Shown here in pieces: positions 16,518-26,453 of a DNA stretch of 64,000 bases. Within the stretch, counting starts at the first letter, position 1, and each line of letters begins with the position of its first letter. The translations under genes were made by a program, and so were the position numbers. Under the pieces are notes generated by a model. That model made no database searches, had not been told where the DNA came from, and saw only the letters and a list, made by a program, of their open reading frames with translations. Source of the DNA: Pararhodobacter marinus (GTDB lineage: Bacteria; Pseudomonadota; Alphaproteobacteria; Rhodobacterales; Rhodobacteraceae); assembly GCF_003122215.1 (NCBI RefSeq), contig NZ_QEYD01000005.1, positions 1-64,000 of the forward strand, written 5' to 3'.

Positions 16518-17291
16518 TCAGTCCTCGTCGGGGCGCGGGTATCGGCCCAGGGTCCAGCCGCCATCGATGCGCAGCGTCTCGCCGGTGATGAAGCTGGCCT
16601 CGTCGGAAATGAGGAAGATCGCGCCGTTGGCGATATCCTCGGGCTTGCCGACGCGGCGCAGCGGGCTCTGGTCGATATAGATATGGCGCCGCCACGCCTC
16701 GGTGCGGATGCGCTCGGCGGTCAGCGCGGTCTCGATCAGGCCCGGCGCCACGGCGACGACGCGGATGCCCTCGACGCCGTAATCGGTGGCCATCTGCCGC
16801 GTGAGCCCCGCGACCGCGGCTTTCGAGGTCGAATAGGCCGCCGATCCGGTGGCGCCGATGAAGGAATAGATCGAGGCGGTGTTCAGGATCACCCCGGCCT
16901 TGCCCTTCCAGTCGTTCACCGCCGCGCGCGACAGGCGGAACAGGCCGGTGACATTGACGTCGAGATAGCGGTTCAGCGTCTCGTCATCGGTGTCGCCCGC
17001 CATGCCGCCGCCACCGATGCCCGCATTGTTGCACAACACGTTCCACTGCCATCCCAGCGCGGACAGCTTCGTGCGGATCGCGTCGGGCAGGCCCTTGTCG
17101 GTGACATTGCCCACCAGCGTCTCGAACCGGCCCGGCCCCGAGACACGGGCGGCGGTCTCGGCCAGCCCGGCTTCGGACAGATCGACCCCCAGAACCTGCG
17201 CGCCCTCGCGCACGAAGCCTTCGGCCATGCCTTGCCCGATGCCGCTGCCGGCGCCGGTCAGGACGATGCATTTGTTGGACAATCTGGCCAT
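16518..17291 (-). CDS. short-chain dehydrogenase/reductase (SDR), TRAP operon copy 3
   Basis: 257 residues of the classical SDR family: nucleotide motif VLTGAGSGIGQG, NNAG motif CNNAGIGGGG, catalytic Ser in LNTASIYS and YSTSK (Tyr/Lys), and the GETLRIDGGWTLG C-terminus. ATG at 17291 lies four bases from the preceding gene's stop and opens directly on the Rossmann strand. It is an NAD(P)-dependent alcohol/ketone oxidoreductase and probably acts beside the KstD-like enzyme encoded three bases downstream. The exact substrate is unknown. Confidence 0.85.
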   Translation of the reverse strand: MARLSNKCIVLTGAGSGIGQGMAEGFVREGAQVLGVDLSEAGLAETAARVSGPGRFETLVGNVTDKGLPDAIRTKLSALGWQWNVLCNNAGIGGGGMAGDTDDETLNRYLDVNVTGLFRLSRAAVNDWKGKAGVILNTASIYSFIGATGSAAYSTSKAAVAGLTRQMATDYGVEGIRVVAVAPGLIETALTAERIRTEAWRRHIYIDQSPLRRVGKPEDIANGAIFLISDEASFITGETLRIDGGWTLGRYPRPDED

Positions 17292-17292
17292 G

Positions 17293-18036
17293 TCAGGCGC
17301 CTCCCAGCGTGCCGACCGACGCGCCGCCATCGACGATCAGCGTCTGGCCGGTGATGAACCCGGTGCGGCGGTCGGCAAGAAAGCCCACCACGGCGGCGAT
17401 GTCTTCGGGACGGCCCAGCCGCCCGATGGGCTGGCGCGCGGCAAGGGCCGCGCGGGCCTCGTCGTCCCAGGCGTCGAGGATCGCGGTTTCGATCACGCCC
17501 GGCGCGATGGCGTTGACGAGGATGCGCTTGGGGGCCAGATCCAGCGCCATGGCGCGGGTCAGGCCCACCACGGCGGCTTTCGACGCGGCGTAATGGGCGA
17601 TGGATTTCGCCCCCAGCCACGAGCGCGACGCGATGTTGATGATGCGTCCGTCTTCCGGCATCCGGCGCGAGGCGGCCTGCGACAGGGTGAAGACGGGGAT
17701 GTAATTGACCTCGGTCATGCGGCGCAGATCGGCGGCCGTCAGGGCGTCGAACTCGATCACGTCGAAGATGCCGGCATTGTTGACCAGCACGTCGAGCCGG
17801 GGCAGGGCGTCGATTTCCGCCTTCACCGCGTCCTCGTCGCGCAGGTCGATGCCGGCGGCGGTGACGTTCAGGCCGCGTTCGGCCAGTGTGGCGGCGGCGG
17901 CGGCGACGCGCTCGGCGGACAGATCCAGCATGCGGACGGCGAACCCGTCCTCGGCCAGCCTTGTAGCGGAGGCGAGGCCGATGCCCCCCGCCGCACCGGT
18001 GACGACGGCAACCGGCAGATCCTGTTCAGAGGTCAT
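17293..18036 (-). CDS. short-chain dehydrogenase/reductase (SDR), TRAP operon copy 2
   Basis: 247 residues: VVTGAAGGIGLASATRLAEDGF (cofactor), VNNAGIFD, the Ser in NIASRSWLGAKS, YAASK, and the C-terminal IVDGGASVGTLG. The order resembles FabG-type and 3-alpha-hydroxysteroid or hydroxyacid dehydrogenases. It follows the TRAP binding-protein gene after a 69-base gap holding an 11-bp GC hairpin that probably lowers expression of the downstream enzymes relative to the binding protein. It is one base from the next SDR. Confidence 0.85.
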   Translation of the reverse strand: MTSEQDLPVAVVTGAAGGIGLASATRLAEDGFAVRMLDLSAERVAAAAATLAERGLNVTAAGIDLRDEDAVKAEIDALPRLDVLVNNAGIFDVIEFDALTAADLRRMTEVNYIPVFTLSQAASRRMPEDGRIINIASRSWLGAKSIAHYAASKAAVVGLTRAMALDLAPKRILVNAIAPGVIETAILDAWDDEARAALAARQPIGRLGRPEDIAAVVGFLADRRTGFITGQTLIVDGGASVGTLGGA

Positions 18037-18071
18037 GGAAAGCTCCTTGGGCCTTGCAAAGGCCGGGTCGT

Positions 18072-18097
18072 CCGGGGGCGGGTCGTCCCGCCCCCGG
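18072..18097. terminator. 11-bp perfect GC stem-loop between TRAP binding-protein gene and SDR genes
   Basis: CCGGGGGCGGG-TCGT-CCCGCCCCCGG, a perfect 11-bp stem with a 4-base loop, without a T-run. All flanking genes are on the minus strand in one operon, so it is better read as an internal attenuator or an RNA-stabilising 3' end for the binding-protein message. Confidence 0.65.
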
Positions 18098-18105
18098 GAT
18101 CGGGG

Positions 18106-19236
18106 TTACTCGAGACCCCAGGTGTTGACGTCGATGGGGCCGTACAGGTTTTCCTGCAGCAGGGCCGTCAGATCCTCGACCGTGTAGGGCTGCTCCAGCC
18201 CGTCCAGCAGGCCGACCCACTTGTCGACATAGCCCTGGAAGCTGTCGAACAGCGCCTGCGGATCCTCGATCCCGTGGGCCGAGGCGGCGATGCCCGCCAT
18301 GTCGCCCACGCCGTCCGCGACCCAGGCGTCATAGGCTTCCTGCAGCGAGGCGTCCGGCTCGACGATCGGGATGCCGCGCTCGGCCGCCGCGTCGCGCGCT
18401 TCGCTCGCTTCGCGGGCATAGGCCACCTGCAGACGCGCCAGCGATTCCGCCGAGACGTCGAACACGGTGCGGCGCTGTTCGGGCGTCAGACCGGCCCAGA
18501 AATCGGGGTTATAGGCCCAGGTCACACCGGCATAGAACGGGCTCATGGCCAGCGTGGTCACGCCGCCCGCCACTTCCATCAGCGTCGCGCCGCCGGTCAG
18601 GTGCGAGGTGTCCGACGCCGTGCAATCGACCGAGCCGCGCTCGAAGGCGGTGTAGATCTCGTTCGAGGGGACGTTGACGCCGACGACGCCGATCGCCTGA
18701 CCGAACCGCGCCCAGCCGCCGCCCGGCATCCGCACGCGCTTGCCTTCGAAATCGGCCAGCGTGCTCAGCGGCTCGCGGCAGATGAAGTTGTATTCCGGCA
18801 CCGCGTAGCCGCCGCCGAACAGCACGCCGTTATCGCGCCAGTCGTTGAAGCCCGCAGGCTCGTTCATCATGAAATCGCTCCACGCGAAGGCCATGACGAA
18901 GGGGTCGGGCGTGATGAAGCCCATATCGGCCACGGCGTTCGACACCGGCAGGTCCGACGGCGTGTAGGTCGCGGTGTGGAAACCCGCCTGCGCCAGACCG
19001 TCGGCCACGCCCTGCATGGTCGATTGCGCGGGGATCAGCGCGCCGCCGACGATCACTTCGAAGGCGACCTCGCCATCGGTGGCCTCGGCCAGATCCTCGG
19101 CCCATTGCATATGGGCCTCGCGGGTGATGACGTGGTTGGGTTCCAGCCACGACGAGAACAGGTATTGCGCTTCGGCGGCGGTGCCGATGGTCAGCGCGGT
19201 GGTGCCCGCAAGGGCCATGGTAAAGAGTGCTTTCAT
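18106..19236 (-). CDS. TRAP transporter substrate-binding protein (DctP type), second system
   Basis: 376 residues, with signal peptide MKALFTMALAGTTALTIGTAAEA (cleavage about AEA-Q). The mature protein begins QYLFSSWLEPNHVITREAHMQWAEDLAEAT and has the DctP core VIVGGALIPAQSTMQGVADGLAQAGFHTATYTPSDLPVSNAV, and FEGKRVRMPGGGWARFGQAIGVVGVNVPSNEIYTAFERGSVDCTASD. It is longer than most DctP proteins and belongs to the large DUF-like DctP group common in marine rhodobacters. It binds the cargo in the periplasm for the DctQM permease encoded just upstream. Cargo unknown. Confidence 0.88.
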   Translation of the reverse strand: MKALFTMALAGTTALTIGTAAEAQYLFSSWLEPNHVITREAHMQWAEDLAEATDGEVAFEVIVGGALIPAQSTMQGVADGLAQAGFHTATYTPSDLPVSNAVADMGFITPDPFVMAFAWSDFMMNEPAGFNDWRDNGVLFGGGYAVPEYNFICREPLSTLADFEGKRVRMPGGGWARFGQAIGVVGVNVPSNEIYTAFERGSVDCTASDTSHLTGGATLMEVAGGVTTLAMSPFYAGVTWAYNPDFWAGLTPEQRRTVFDVSAESLARLQVAYAREASEARDAAAERGIPIVEPDASLQEAYDAWVADGVGDMAGIAASAHGIEDPQALFDSFQGYVDKWVGLLDGLEQPYTVEDLTALLQENLYGPIDVNTWGLE

Positions 19237-19282
19237 GTCCGTTTCCTCCCTGGACGATGAGTTGCGTGGTGAAAGGGTGAAA

Positions 19283-20593
19283 TCAGTTGGCCATCAGGCC
19301 GGGCAGCCACAGGACCAGCGCCGGGAACGCGACCAGCAGCGCCAGCGTGACCACGTCCATGGCCAGGAACCACAGCGCGCCGCGGAAGACGGTGGTCAGC
19401 GGGACCGCGCCCTTGAGCGCCGAGTTGATGACATAGACGTTGAGCCCCACGGGCGGTGTGATCAGGCCGATTTCCAAGAGCTTGATGATGATGATGCCGA
19501 ACCAGATCATGTTGACATCGGCCCCGCCCAGAAGCGGGATCAGCACCGGCAGGGTCAGCAGCATCAGGCCGATCGAGTCGATGAACATGCCCATCAGGAT
19601 ATAGACCACGGCGATCATCAGGATCAGGATCAAGGGGTTGGTGCTGACCCCCAGCATCGTATCGGCGATCACGCGGGGCAGGCCGGTCAGGCCCATGAAG
19701 CTGGTGAACATGCTCGCGCCCATGGCGATCACGAAGACGATGCTGGTGCCGCTGGCCGCCTCGCGCAGGGCGGTGCGCATGATGGCAAAGGTCAGGCTGC
19801 CGCGCGCCAGCGCGATCACCACGGCCAGACCCGCACCCACGGCGCCCGCCTCGGTCGGGGTCATGATGCCCGTCATGATCCCGCCCAGCACGCCGAGGAT
19901 CAGCAGCGGCAGCGGCCAGACCTCGCGCAGGGCCGCGGACAGCTCGCCCGGCGCCGGGGTTTCGGTCATCGGCGGCGCAAGCTTGGGGTTCAGCTTGGCG
20001 CGGATGACGATCATCGCCATGTAGACCAGCGCCGACAGCACGCCGGGGATGAACCCCGCCATGAACAGCGCGCCGATCGACGTCTGGGTGAAGATGCCGA
20101 ACAGGATCATCAGGATCGAAGGCGGGATCAGCGAGCCCAGCGTACCCGAGGCCGCGACCGAGCCGGTGGCCAGCGCCTTGTCATAGCCCGCGCGCACCAT
20201 TTCCGGCACGGCGATGCGCGACATCGCGGCGGCGGTCGCCACCGAGGACCCGGACGCGGCGGCAAACAGCGCCGAGGCACCGACCGTCGAACAGGCCAGC
20301 CCGCCGGGCAGCTTGCGAAGCAGGATGCGCATCGCCTTGAACAGCCCGTTGGTCAGGCCTGCATTCGACGCCACGAAGCCCATCAGCAGGAACATCGGCA
20401 CCGCCGAGAAGGACCAGTTGGCGATGAACTGGAACGGCACGGCCCGCACGAGGCCCCAGGCAGCGGTGAGATTGGTCGCAGCCCAGATGCCGCAGAACGA
20501 GACGATTACCAGCACAAGCCCGATGGGCACACGCAGCGCGATCAGCGCCAGCACGGCGGCAAGCCCGGTGAAACCGATTTCAAGGCGATCCAT
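19283..20593 (-). CDS. TRAP transporter large permease (DctM), second system
   Basis: 436 residues, about 12 membrane segments, with FIANWSFSAVPMFLLMGFVASNAGLTNGLFKAMRI, AASGSSVATAAAMSRIAVPEM, GTLGSLIPPSILMILFGIFTQTSIGALFMAGFIPG and LITPPVGLNVYVINSALKGAVPL, all DctM landmarks. Its ATG shares one base with the dctQ stop (TGATG), so the two are coupled. The order dctQ-dctM-dctP differs from the first TRAP operon (dctP-dctQ-dctM), so the two systems are not recent duplicates. Confidence 0.9.
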   Translation of the reverse strand: MDRLEIGFTGLAAVLALIALRVPIGLVLVIVSFCGIWAATNLTAAWGLVRAVPFQFIANWSFSAVPMFLLMGFVASNAGLTNGLFKAMRILLRKLPGGLACSTVGASALFAAASGSSVATAAAMSRIAVPEMVRAGYDKALATGSVAASGTLGSLIPPSILMILFGIFTQTSIGALFMAGFIPGVLSALVYMAMIVIRAKLNPKLAPPMTETPAPGELSAALREVWPLPLLILGVLGGIMTGIMTPTEAGAVGAGLAVVIALARGSLTFAIMRTALREAASGTSIVFVIAMGASMFTSFMGLTGLPRVIADTMLGVSTNPLILILMIAVVYILMGMFIDSIGLMLLTLPVLIPLLGGADVNMIWFGIIIIKLLEIGLITPPVGLNVYVINSALKGAVPLTTVFRGALWFLAMDVVTLALLVAFPALVLWLPGLMAN

Positions 20594-21123
20594 CAGACCG
20601 TTCCTTCGTCAGGGGAGGGGGGCGCGATCAGCTCGGCGCGCGCGTCGCGGCTGACCGCCAGCCGGGCGAGGTGCCACAGGCAGACCAGCCCGGCCAGCGC
20701 GAAGCTGATCGGCAGGATGAAGCGGCTGGGCCAGATGACCACGGTGACCGGGCCCATCACGACCTCGCCGCGATCGAACGAGCGCAGCGCGTCCAGCCAT
20801 GTGATCCGCGCAAGCCCGGCATAGGCCGCGACGCACAGAAGCAGCACCAGCGCGATGCACAGAACCTGCACCGGGCGCGGGAACATATTGAAGAACAGCT
20901 CGACCGAGACCGCCGAGCGCGTCATCTCGACCAGCGCCAGCGGCAGGAAGACCGCCCAGACCATGTAGTAGTAGGACACGACTTCCAGCGTGCCCTGGAT
21001 GGGCCGGTTGAAAACGTATTTCATGCCGACATCGGCGCAGACATGCAGCATCATGACCAGAAGCAGGATGGCCGAGATGTCGAGCAGCCGGTTCGCCAGC
21101 CAGGTGATCGGGGTGCGTCCCAT
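20593..21123 (-). CDS. TRAP transporter small permease (DctQ), second system
   Basis: 176 residues with four predicted membrane segments (ISAILLLVMMLHVCADVGMKYVFNRPIQGTLEVVSYYYMVWAVFLPLALVEM...). The VMMLHVCADVGMKY...F.RPI.GT.E region is DctQ-like. ATG at 21123 is chosen over the in-frame ATG at 21156, which would overlap the SDR gene upstream and adds unrelated residues. It is ten bases behind the SDR that begins the operon. Confidence 0.85.
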   Translation of the reverse strand: MGRTPITWLANRLLDISAILLLVMMLHVCADVGMKYVFNRPIQGTLEVVSYYYMVWAVFLPLALVEMTRSAVSVELFFNMFPRPVQVLCIALVLLLCVAAYAGLARITWLDALRSFDRGEVVMGPVTVVIWPSRFILPISFALAGLVCLWHLARLAVSRDARAELIAPPSPDEGTV

Positions 21124-21133
21124 CACGTCCTCC

Positions 21134-21922
<789 letters not shown>

Positions 21923-21972
21923 GGGGTGTCCCCTCCCGATTTGCATCCAATTCACGCAATCAAAGGGGTGTT

Positions 21973-21990
21973 GTCAACGTATGTTTTGAC
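21973..21990. promoter_or_regulatory. inverted repeat GTCAA-N8-TTGAC, candidate GntR operator
   Basis: GTCAA at 21973-21977 and TTGAC at 21986-21990, inside the 116-base AT-rich gap between the SDR/TRAP operon (minus) and the GntR gene (plus). A 5-bp dyad with 8-base spacing, in a divergent regulator-operon gap, fits a FadR-type GntR site but is short enough to arise by chance. Confidence 0.35.
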
Positions 21991-22038
21991 GATTAGAACA
22001 AGATTGTATCCAAGTTAAGGGGCGAAGCGGGGGAGCGC

Positions 22039-22752
22039 GTGGCGACGACATCAACCCAGAGCACAGCCGAGATCCTGCGCGAACGGATCCTCGAAGGCTC
22101 GTTTCCGCCGGGGACGATCCTGCGTCAGGACGCGCTGGCGCAGCTTCTCGGTGTCTCGCGCACCCCGCTGCGCACGGCGCTGGCGGAACTGGCGCGCGAC
22201 GGGCTTGTGACCTACGAGGCCAATCGCGGCTATACCGTGCGCGGCTTCGACGTGAACGACATCCGCGCCGCGTTCGAAGTCCGCGCCAATCTCGAAGGGC
22301 TGGCCTGCCGTCTGGCCGCGCCGCGCATCACCGGCGAACAGCTCGACCGGCTGCAACGCTGCGTGACCGAGGGCGACGTGATCCTGTCAAAGGGGGTTTT
22401 GGATCCAGACGACCTTGCCCCCTATCGCCGGCTCAATGTCGAGTTTCACGAGACCATCATCGCCGCCAGCGCCAATCCGTGGATCGCCGATTTCGTCGGT
22501 CGCACGCATAACGTGCCGCTGGCCTCGGACCGGGTGTTCCACTGGGAGGATCACGCGATCATCTTCCGCTCGCATAACGACCATCACCGCATCCTGAAGG
22601 CGCTGCGCGACGGGCAGGCGATGCGGGCCGAGGCGCTGATGTGGGAACATGTCACCAATGCCGGCGACGTGCTGGTCGAACATGTCGCGCCCAAGATCAC
22701 CGACCGGCAGGCGCCGGTCACGTTTCACTCCAAAGATACGGGAAATCCATGA
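22039..22752 (+). CDS. GntR-family (FadR/FCD type) regulator
   Basis: 237 residues starting at GTG 22039 after a GGGGGAG site. The winged HTH is ILRERILEGSFPPGTILRQDALAQLLGVSRTPLRTALAELARDGLVTYEANRGYTVRGF, followed by an all-helical FCD effector domain with the metal-binding pattern D..(N/R)..FH (YRRLNVEFHETIIAAS) and SHNDHHRIL. It is divergent from the TRAP/SDR/KstD-like operon, so it most likely represses that operon until its substrate is present. Its stop overlaps the GST start (ATGA), so the two are co-translated. Confidence 0.9.
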   Translation: MATTSTQSTAEILRERILEGSFPPGTILRQDALAQLLGVSRTPLRTALAELARDGLVTYEANRGYTVRGFDVNDIRAAFEVRANLEGLACRLAAPRITGEQLDRLQRCVTEGDVILSKGVLDPDDLAPYRRLNVEFHETIIAASANPWIADFVGRTHNVPLASDRVFHWEDHAIIFRSHNDHHRILKALRDGQAMRAEALMWEHVTNAGDVLVEHVAPKITDRQAPVTFHSKDTGNP

Positions 22753-23354
22753 AAATTTTCTTCTCGCCCGCCTCGCCCTATGTCCGCAAGACGCTGGCCT
22801 CGGCGCATCTGCTGGGGCTTTTCGACACGATCGAGCTGTTGCCCTCGGCCGCCAGCCCGGTCGCGCGCGACATGACCATCGCGCCGACCAACCCGCTGGG
22901 CAAGGTGCCGACCGCCTATCTGGACGACGGCACCGCGCTGATCGACAGCCGGACGATCTGCGAATACCTGCACGAGCAGGCGCCCGAAAAGGGGCTGTTC
23001 CCGGCAGGAAAGGCCCGCTGGGAGGCGCTGCGCCTGCACGCGATCGCCGACGGGCTGCTCGATGCCGCGCTGCTGGCCCGCTACGAGGTGGCGATGCGCC
23101 CCGAGAACCTGCGCTGGAACGACTGGCTTGCGGGTCAGATGGGCAAGATCGATGCTGCTGTCGCGGCGCTTGAAGCGTCGGTCGATCAGCTTCAGGGCCG
23201 CGAGGATATCGGCTCGATCACGGCGGGCTGTGCGCTGGGCTATCTGGATTTCCGCTTCCCCGATCACGACTGGCGCAGCGCCGCGCCGAATCTGGCGCAA
23301 TGGTGGGAAGCCTTCGCGCAGACCCCGCCGATGGCCCAGACCGTTCCGCATTAA
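22749..23354 (+). CDS. glutathione S-transferase family protein (YibF-like)
   Basis: 201 residues. The N-terminal thioredoxin-like domain has MKIFFSPASPYVRKTLASAHLLGL (Ser/Tyr near the glutathione site) and TNPLGKVPTAYLDDGTALIDSRTICEYL, with the cis-Pro in KVPT and the IDSR glutathione contact. The C-terminal helical domain follows. Being coupled to the GntR gene, it may perform a glutathione-dependent isomerisation or detoxification for the neighbouring catabolic operon, but this is inference. Confidence 0.82.
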   Translation: MKIFFSPASPYVRKTLASAHLLGLFDTIELLPSAASPVARDMTIAPTNPLGKVPTAYLDDGTALIDSRTICEYLHEQAPEKGLFPAGKARWEALRLHAIADGLLDAALLARYEVAMRPENLRWNDWLAGQMGKIDAAVAALEASVDQLQGREDIGSITAGCALGYLDFRFPDHDWRSAAPNLAQWWEAFAQTPPMAQTVPH

Positions 23355-23365
23355 GGGAAAGGGCA

Positions 23366-23391
23366 GGGCGGCGGGGCAGATCCCGCCGCCC
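23366..23391 (+). terminator. 10-bp GC stem-loop after the GST gene
   Basis: GGGCGGCGGG-GCAGAT-CCCGCCGCCC, perfect stem, 12 bases after the GST stop. It lacks a T-run, as many GC-rich alphaproteobacterial 3' hairpins do, and probably ends the gntR-GST message. Confidence 0.6.
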
Positions 23392-23461
23392 GCTCTGGCC
23401 TTTCGCCCCGGCCATCGTGTAGGGAGATCCCGGCACAATCGCGGCGCGAAAGGGACAGGCG

Positions 23462-23875
23462 ATGACCGTGACAGTCGAAGCGCTCAAACAGCGCTACCCG
23501 GACGCGGAAGGGTTCAAGTTCGGCGACAGCGCCGAAACCTCGGCCTGGCTGATCGCGCTGGTCCGTTCGGGAAAGAAGGTCGCAACCTGCGGCGCATTGC
23601 GCGACTTCCAGAACGGAGAGCCGATGCCCGTCATTGGCCGCCGCGACATCGCGCTGAACTGGGACGATACGCCCGCGCTGGTGATCGAGACCGTCGAGCT
23701 GGTCCAATGCCGCTTCGACGAGATCACCGAGGCGATGGCGCTGGCCGAGGGCGAGGATGACAGCCTGCAGGGCTGGCGCGACGGCCACGGCGCCTATTTC
23801 GAACGCAATGGCGGCTTTTCCCCGGACATGCAGATCGTCTGGGAACGTTTCATCCTGATCGAGGATCTGGCCTGA
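23462..23875 (+). CDS. ASCH domain protein
   Basis: 137 residues with the ASCH fold: VEALKQRYPDAEGFKFGDSAETSAWLIALVRSGKKVATCGAL, RDIALNWDDTPALVIETVELVQCRFDEITEAMALAEGE, and a DLQGWRDGHGAYFERNGGFSPDMQIVWERF-type end. The family binds RNA; close bacterial relatives (YqfB-like) hydrolyse N4-acetylcytidine. GCGAAAGGGACAGGCG upstream of ATG 23462 contains a plausible ribosome site. It is a single gene, convergent with the LysR gene across 13 bases. Confidence 0.85.
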   Translation: MTVTVEALKQRYPDAEGFKFGDSAETSAWLIALVRSGKKVATCGALRDFQNGEPMPVIGRRDIALNWDDTPALVIETVELVQCRFDEITEAMALAEGEDDSLQGWRDGHGAYFERNGGFSPDMQIVWERFILIEDLA

Positions 23876-23888
23876 ATTCCATGCTGGC

Positions 23889-24779
23889 TCAGCCCAGGAA
23901 GGCCGGGCCCGCATTGCGCTCCAGCAATTCCTGCACCACCGGATTGGGAAAGCGCCGCCGCAAGGTGATGGCGTAAAAGGTCTCGCGGATCCGGGGATGC
24001 GCGCTGGCCTCTTTCAGCCGCCCCGAGCTCAGCTCGTCCGTCACCACGATGGGCGCGACCAGCGCCAGCCCGATATCCTCGCGTGCCAGAAGCCGCATCA
24101 TCGCCATGTCGTCCACCTCGGCGGCGATCTGCGGGCGCACCGAAAGCCGGCTTGCCAGCGCATCGAAGGCCGCGCGCACGCTGTTCTCGGTGGTGGGCAG
24201 GATGAAGGGCTCTTCGCGCAGCAGCAGCCGCAGCGGCCGGTCAGAGGCCAGCCGCTCGGGCGTGCCGACGATGCTGACCGCCTGTTCCCCGATCTGATGC
24301 GTCTCGTAAGGTGTCAGCGCATCGTCGGGCGGCGGGCGGTTCATCAGCACCAGATCCAGATTGAGCGTGCCCAGCCCCTCCAGCAATTCCGCCGGGCTGC
24401 CCGAGCGCAGGATCACCTCGACATCCGGGCGCGACAGGATCGGCCGCAAAAAGCCGATCTGGAAGTTGCGCGACAGCGTCGCCAGCGCCCCCACCCGCAA
24501 CGCCTTGCGGTCAGCGACCGTCCCGCTCAGCGTCGCCACAAGCTCTTGTCCCGTCGAGAAAATCGCATCCGCATGGTCGAGAGCGATGCGCCCGGCTTCG
24601 GTCAGGTGCAATTGCCGCCCGCGCCGCTCGAACAGCGCATGGCCCAGCCGGTCCTCCAGTTGCTTGATCTGCACCGACAGCGCCGATTGCGACAGATTCA
24701 GCCGCTGTGCCGTGCGCGTCAGGTTGCCGTCATGCGCGACGGCCCAGAAATAGCGCAAGTGATGATAGTTCAGCGGCAT
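23889..24779 (-). CDS. LysR-family regulator (NhaR-like) of the DAB operon
   Basis: 296 residues. HTH MPLNYHHLRYFWAVAHDGNLTRTAQRLNLSQSALSVQIKQLEDRLGHALFERRGRQLHLTEAG is close to NhaR-type regulators, with a normal effector domain. ATG at 24779 begins the standard N-terminus; the frame open back to 24827 includes a Ser/Asn-rich stretch without similarity. It is divergent from dabB/dabA and probably controls them by CO2/bicarbonate state, as LysR regulators do in other carbon-concentrating loci. Confidence 0.87.
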   Translation of the reverse strand: MPLNYHHLRYFWAVAHDGNLTRTAQRLNLSQSALSVQIKQLEDRLGHALFERRGRQLHLTEAGRIALDHADAIFSTGQELVATLSGTVADRKALRVGALATLSRNFQIGFLRPILSRPDVEVILRSGSPAELLEGLGTLNLDLVLMNRPPPDDALTPYETHQIGEQAVSIVGTPERLASDRPLRLLLREEPFILPTTENSVRAAFDALASRLSVRPQIAAEVDDMAMMRLLAREDIGLALVAPIVVTDELSSGRLKEASAHPRIRETFYAITLRRRFPNPVVQELLERNAGPAFLG

Positions 24780-24789
24780 ATCGTTCGTA

Positions 24790-24804
24790 TTATTAGAACT
24801 ATAA
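24790..24804. promoter_or_regulatory. T-N11-A dyad between lysR and dabB
   Basis: TTATTAGAACTATAA, with TTAT/ATAA arms that fit the LysR T-N11-A pattern, lies 10 bases upstream of the LysR start and 84 upstream of dabB. It is probably an autoregulatory site. The 109-base gap is AT-rich compared with the surroundings. Confidence 0.45.
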
Positions 24805-24888
24805 GCCAAGAACAATGAATTTTTCATACGGGCCAGAGCGACCTAAGTGAGGGGGCATCACCCGGCCGTCCCCTTACAGGAACCGATC

Positions 24889-26439
24889 ATGCCCCATCTC
24901 CTTGTGCCCTTTCTCAGCCCGCTGATCTTGCTGCTGGCGGCCCTGATTGCCGCGCGCCATCCCGGCCAGCGACCCGGTCGCATCCCCCTGCTGGCCGAAA
25001 TCGCCGCGTTCGCGGCGTTTCTCGGCGCTGTGGCCTCGGCGGCTTTGCTGGTGGTCCATGGTCCCGGCACCTCCGCGCTGATCGGGGCGTTCGGGATCGG
25101 GCTTTCGGTGCGACTCGATGCGGTCAGCGCGGTAATGCTGGTTCTGGTCAGCTTCATCGGCTGGATCGTGCTGCGCTACGCCCGGACCTACATGGACGGC
25201 GAGGAGCGGCAGGGCGCCTTCACCGGCTGGATGGCGGCAACGCTGGCCGCCGTGCTGGTGCTGGTCATGTCAGGGAACCTCGTGCAGCTTTTCCTTGCCT
25301 GGACGCTGACCAGCCTGTCGCTGAACCGCCTGTTGCTGTTCTATCCCGGCCGGGCCACGGCGCGGCGCGCCGCGCGCAAGAAGGCGTTTGTCGCCCGCGC
25401 CAGCGAAGCTGCGCTGGCCCTGGCGCTGATCCTGCTGGCCGTGGCCACCGGGACCAGCGACATCGAGACCATCCTCGCCACCGCTCAGCCCGGCGCGATG
25501 ATTGCCGTCGCGGCGCTCTTGATCGCCGTCGCGGCGGTGCTGGCCTCGGCGCAGTTCCCGGCGCATGGCTGGCTGACCGAGGTGATGGAAGCCCCCACGC
25601 CGGTCTCGGCGCTGCTGCATGCGGGCGTCATCAATGCCGGTGGCTTCCTGCTGATCCGTTTTGCCGACGTGATGCTGCTGGCCCCGGGCGTGATGGCGCT
25701 TCTGGTCATGCTGGGGGGCTTCACGGCCCTGTTCGGCGGGCTGGTGATGCTGACGCAGCCGGCGGTCAAGACCTCGCTGGCGTGGTCGACCATCGCGCAG
25801 ATGGCCTTCATGATCATGCAATGCGGGCTGGCGCTGTTCCCGCTGGCGCTGCTGCATATCGTGGCGCATTCTCTCTACAAGGCGCATGCCTTCCTCGGGT
25901 CGGGCGAGGCCGTGCGCAACGTCGCCGCGATCCGCCGCCCCGGCCCGGTCGCCGTCCCCAGTCTGCGCAACGTGCTTCAGGCCTTTGCAATCGCCATCGT
26001 GATCTATGCCGCCGTGGGTGCCGTGCTGGGCTTTGACGACAAATCCGTGCAGGCCATCGTGCTGGGCGTGATCCTGATCTTCGGCGTGGCCTATCTGCTG
26101 GCGCAGGGCTTTGCCGATACCGCGCCGCGCGCGCTAATGCGGCGCATGGTGGTCTACGCGCTGGTGACGTCGGTCAGCTATTTCGCGCTGCAGGTCGTGG
26201 CTTTGTCGCTGACCGCCGGAAGCCTGCCCGCGACGCCTGCGCCCGGCCCGCTGGAATGGGCGCTGATGGTGCTGGCGCTGGCCAGTTTCGGCCTCGTCGC
26301 CGTCGCGCAATCGACCTTCCCGCTCTGGGCCGCGCATCCGGCCGCCGCCGGGCTGCGCGTCCATCTCAGCAATGGTCTCTATGCCAACGCGATCTTCGAC
26401 AAGCTTCTGGACGGATGGTCCAGCCGCAAAGCCGCCTGA
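24889..26439 (+). CDS. dabB: DabB: proton-channel subunit of the DAB inorganic carbon pump (NuoL-like)
   Basis: 516-residue membrane protein of the NADH-quinone oxidoreductase chain 5/antiporter family with about 14 segments. Landmarks are the [31 protein letters not shown] region, [78 protein letters not shown] with the conserved Lys and His. ATG at 24889 follows AGGAACCGATC. It is followed 14 bases later by dabA, and the pair takes up CO2 and traps it as bicarbonate using the proton gradient. The long identity to NuoL-type subunits but absence of any other nuo genes supports the DAB call. Confidence 0.9.
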   Translation: MPHLLVPFLSPLILLLAALIAARHPGQRPGRIPLLAEIAAFAAFLGAVASAALLVVHGPGTSALIGAFGIGLSVRLDAVSAVMLVLVSFIGWIVLRYARTYMDGEERQGAFTGWMAATLAAVLVLVMSGNLVQLFLAWTLTSLSLNRLLLFYPGRATARRAARKKAFVARASEAALALALILLAVATGTSDIETILATAQPGAMIAVAALLIAVAAVLASAQFPAHGWLTEVMEAPTPVSALLHAGVINAGGFLLIRFADVMLLAPGVMALLVMLGGFTALFGGLVMLTQPAVKTSLAWSTIAQMAFMIMQCGLALFPLALLHIVAHSLYKAHAFLGSGEAVRNVAAIRRPGPVAVPSLRNVLQAFAIAIVIYAAVGAVLGFDDKSVQAIVLGVILIFGVAYLLAQGFADTAPRALMRRMVVYALVTSVSYFALQVVALSLTAGSLPATPAPGPLEWALMVLALASFGLVAVAQSTFPLWAAHPAAAGLRVHLSNGLYANAIFDKLLDGWSSRKAA

Positions 26440-26453
26440 AAGGAGCCGATCCC

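Noticed and set aside
14712-17354. 880-codon + strand frame spanning the KstD-like and SDR genes
   Set aside because: It covers two well-supported minus-strand genes and an intergenic gap, and its translation is low-complexity.
24889-26439. NADH dehydrogenase subunit L (nuoL)
   Set aside because: No other nuo genes are near and it is paired with DUF2309 dabA, so DabB fits better.
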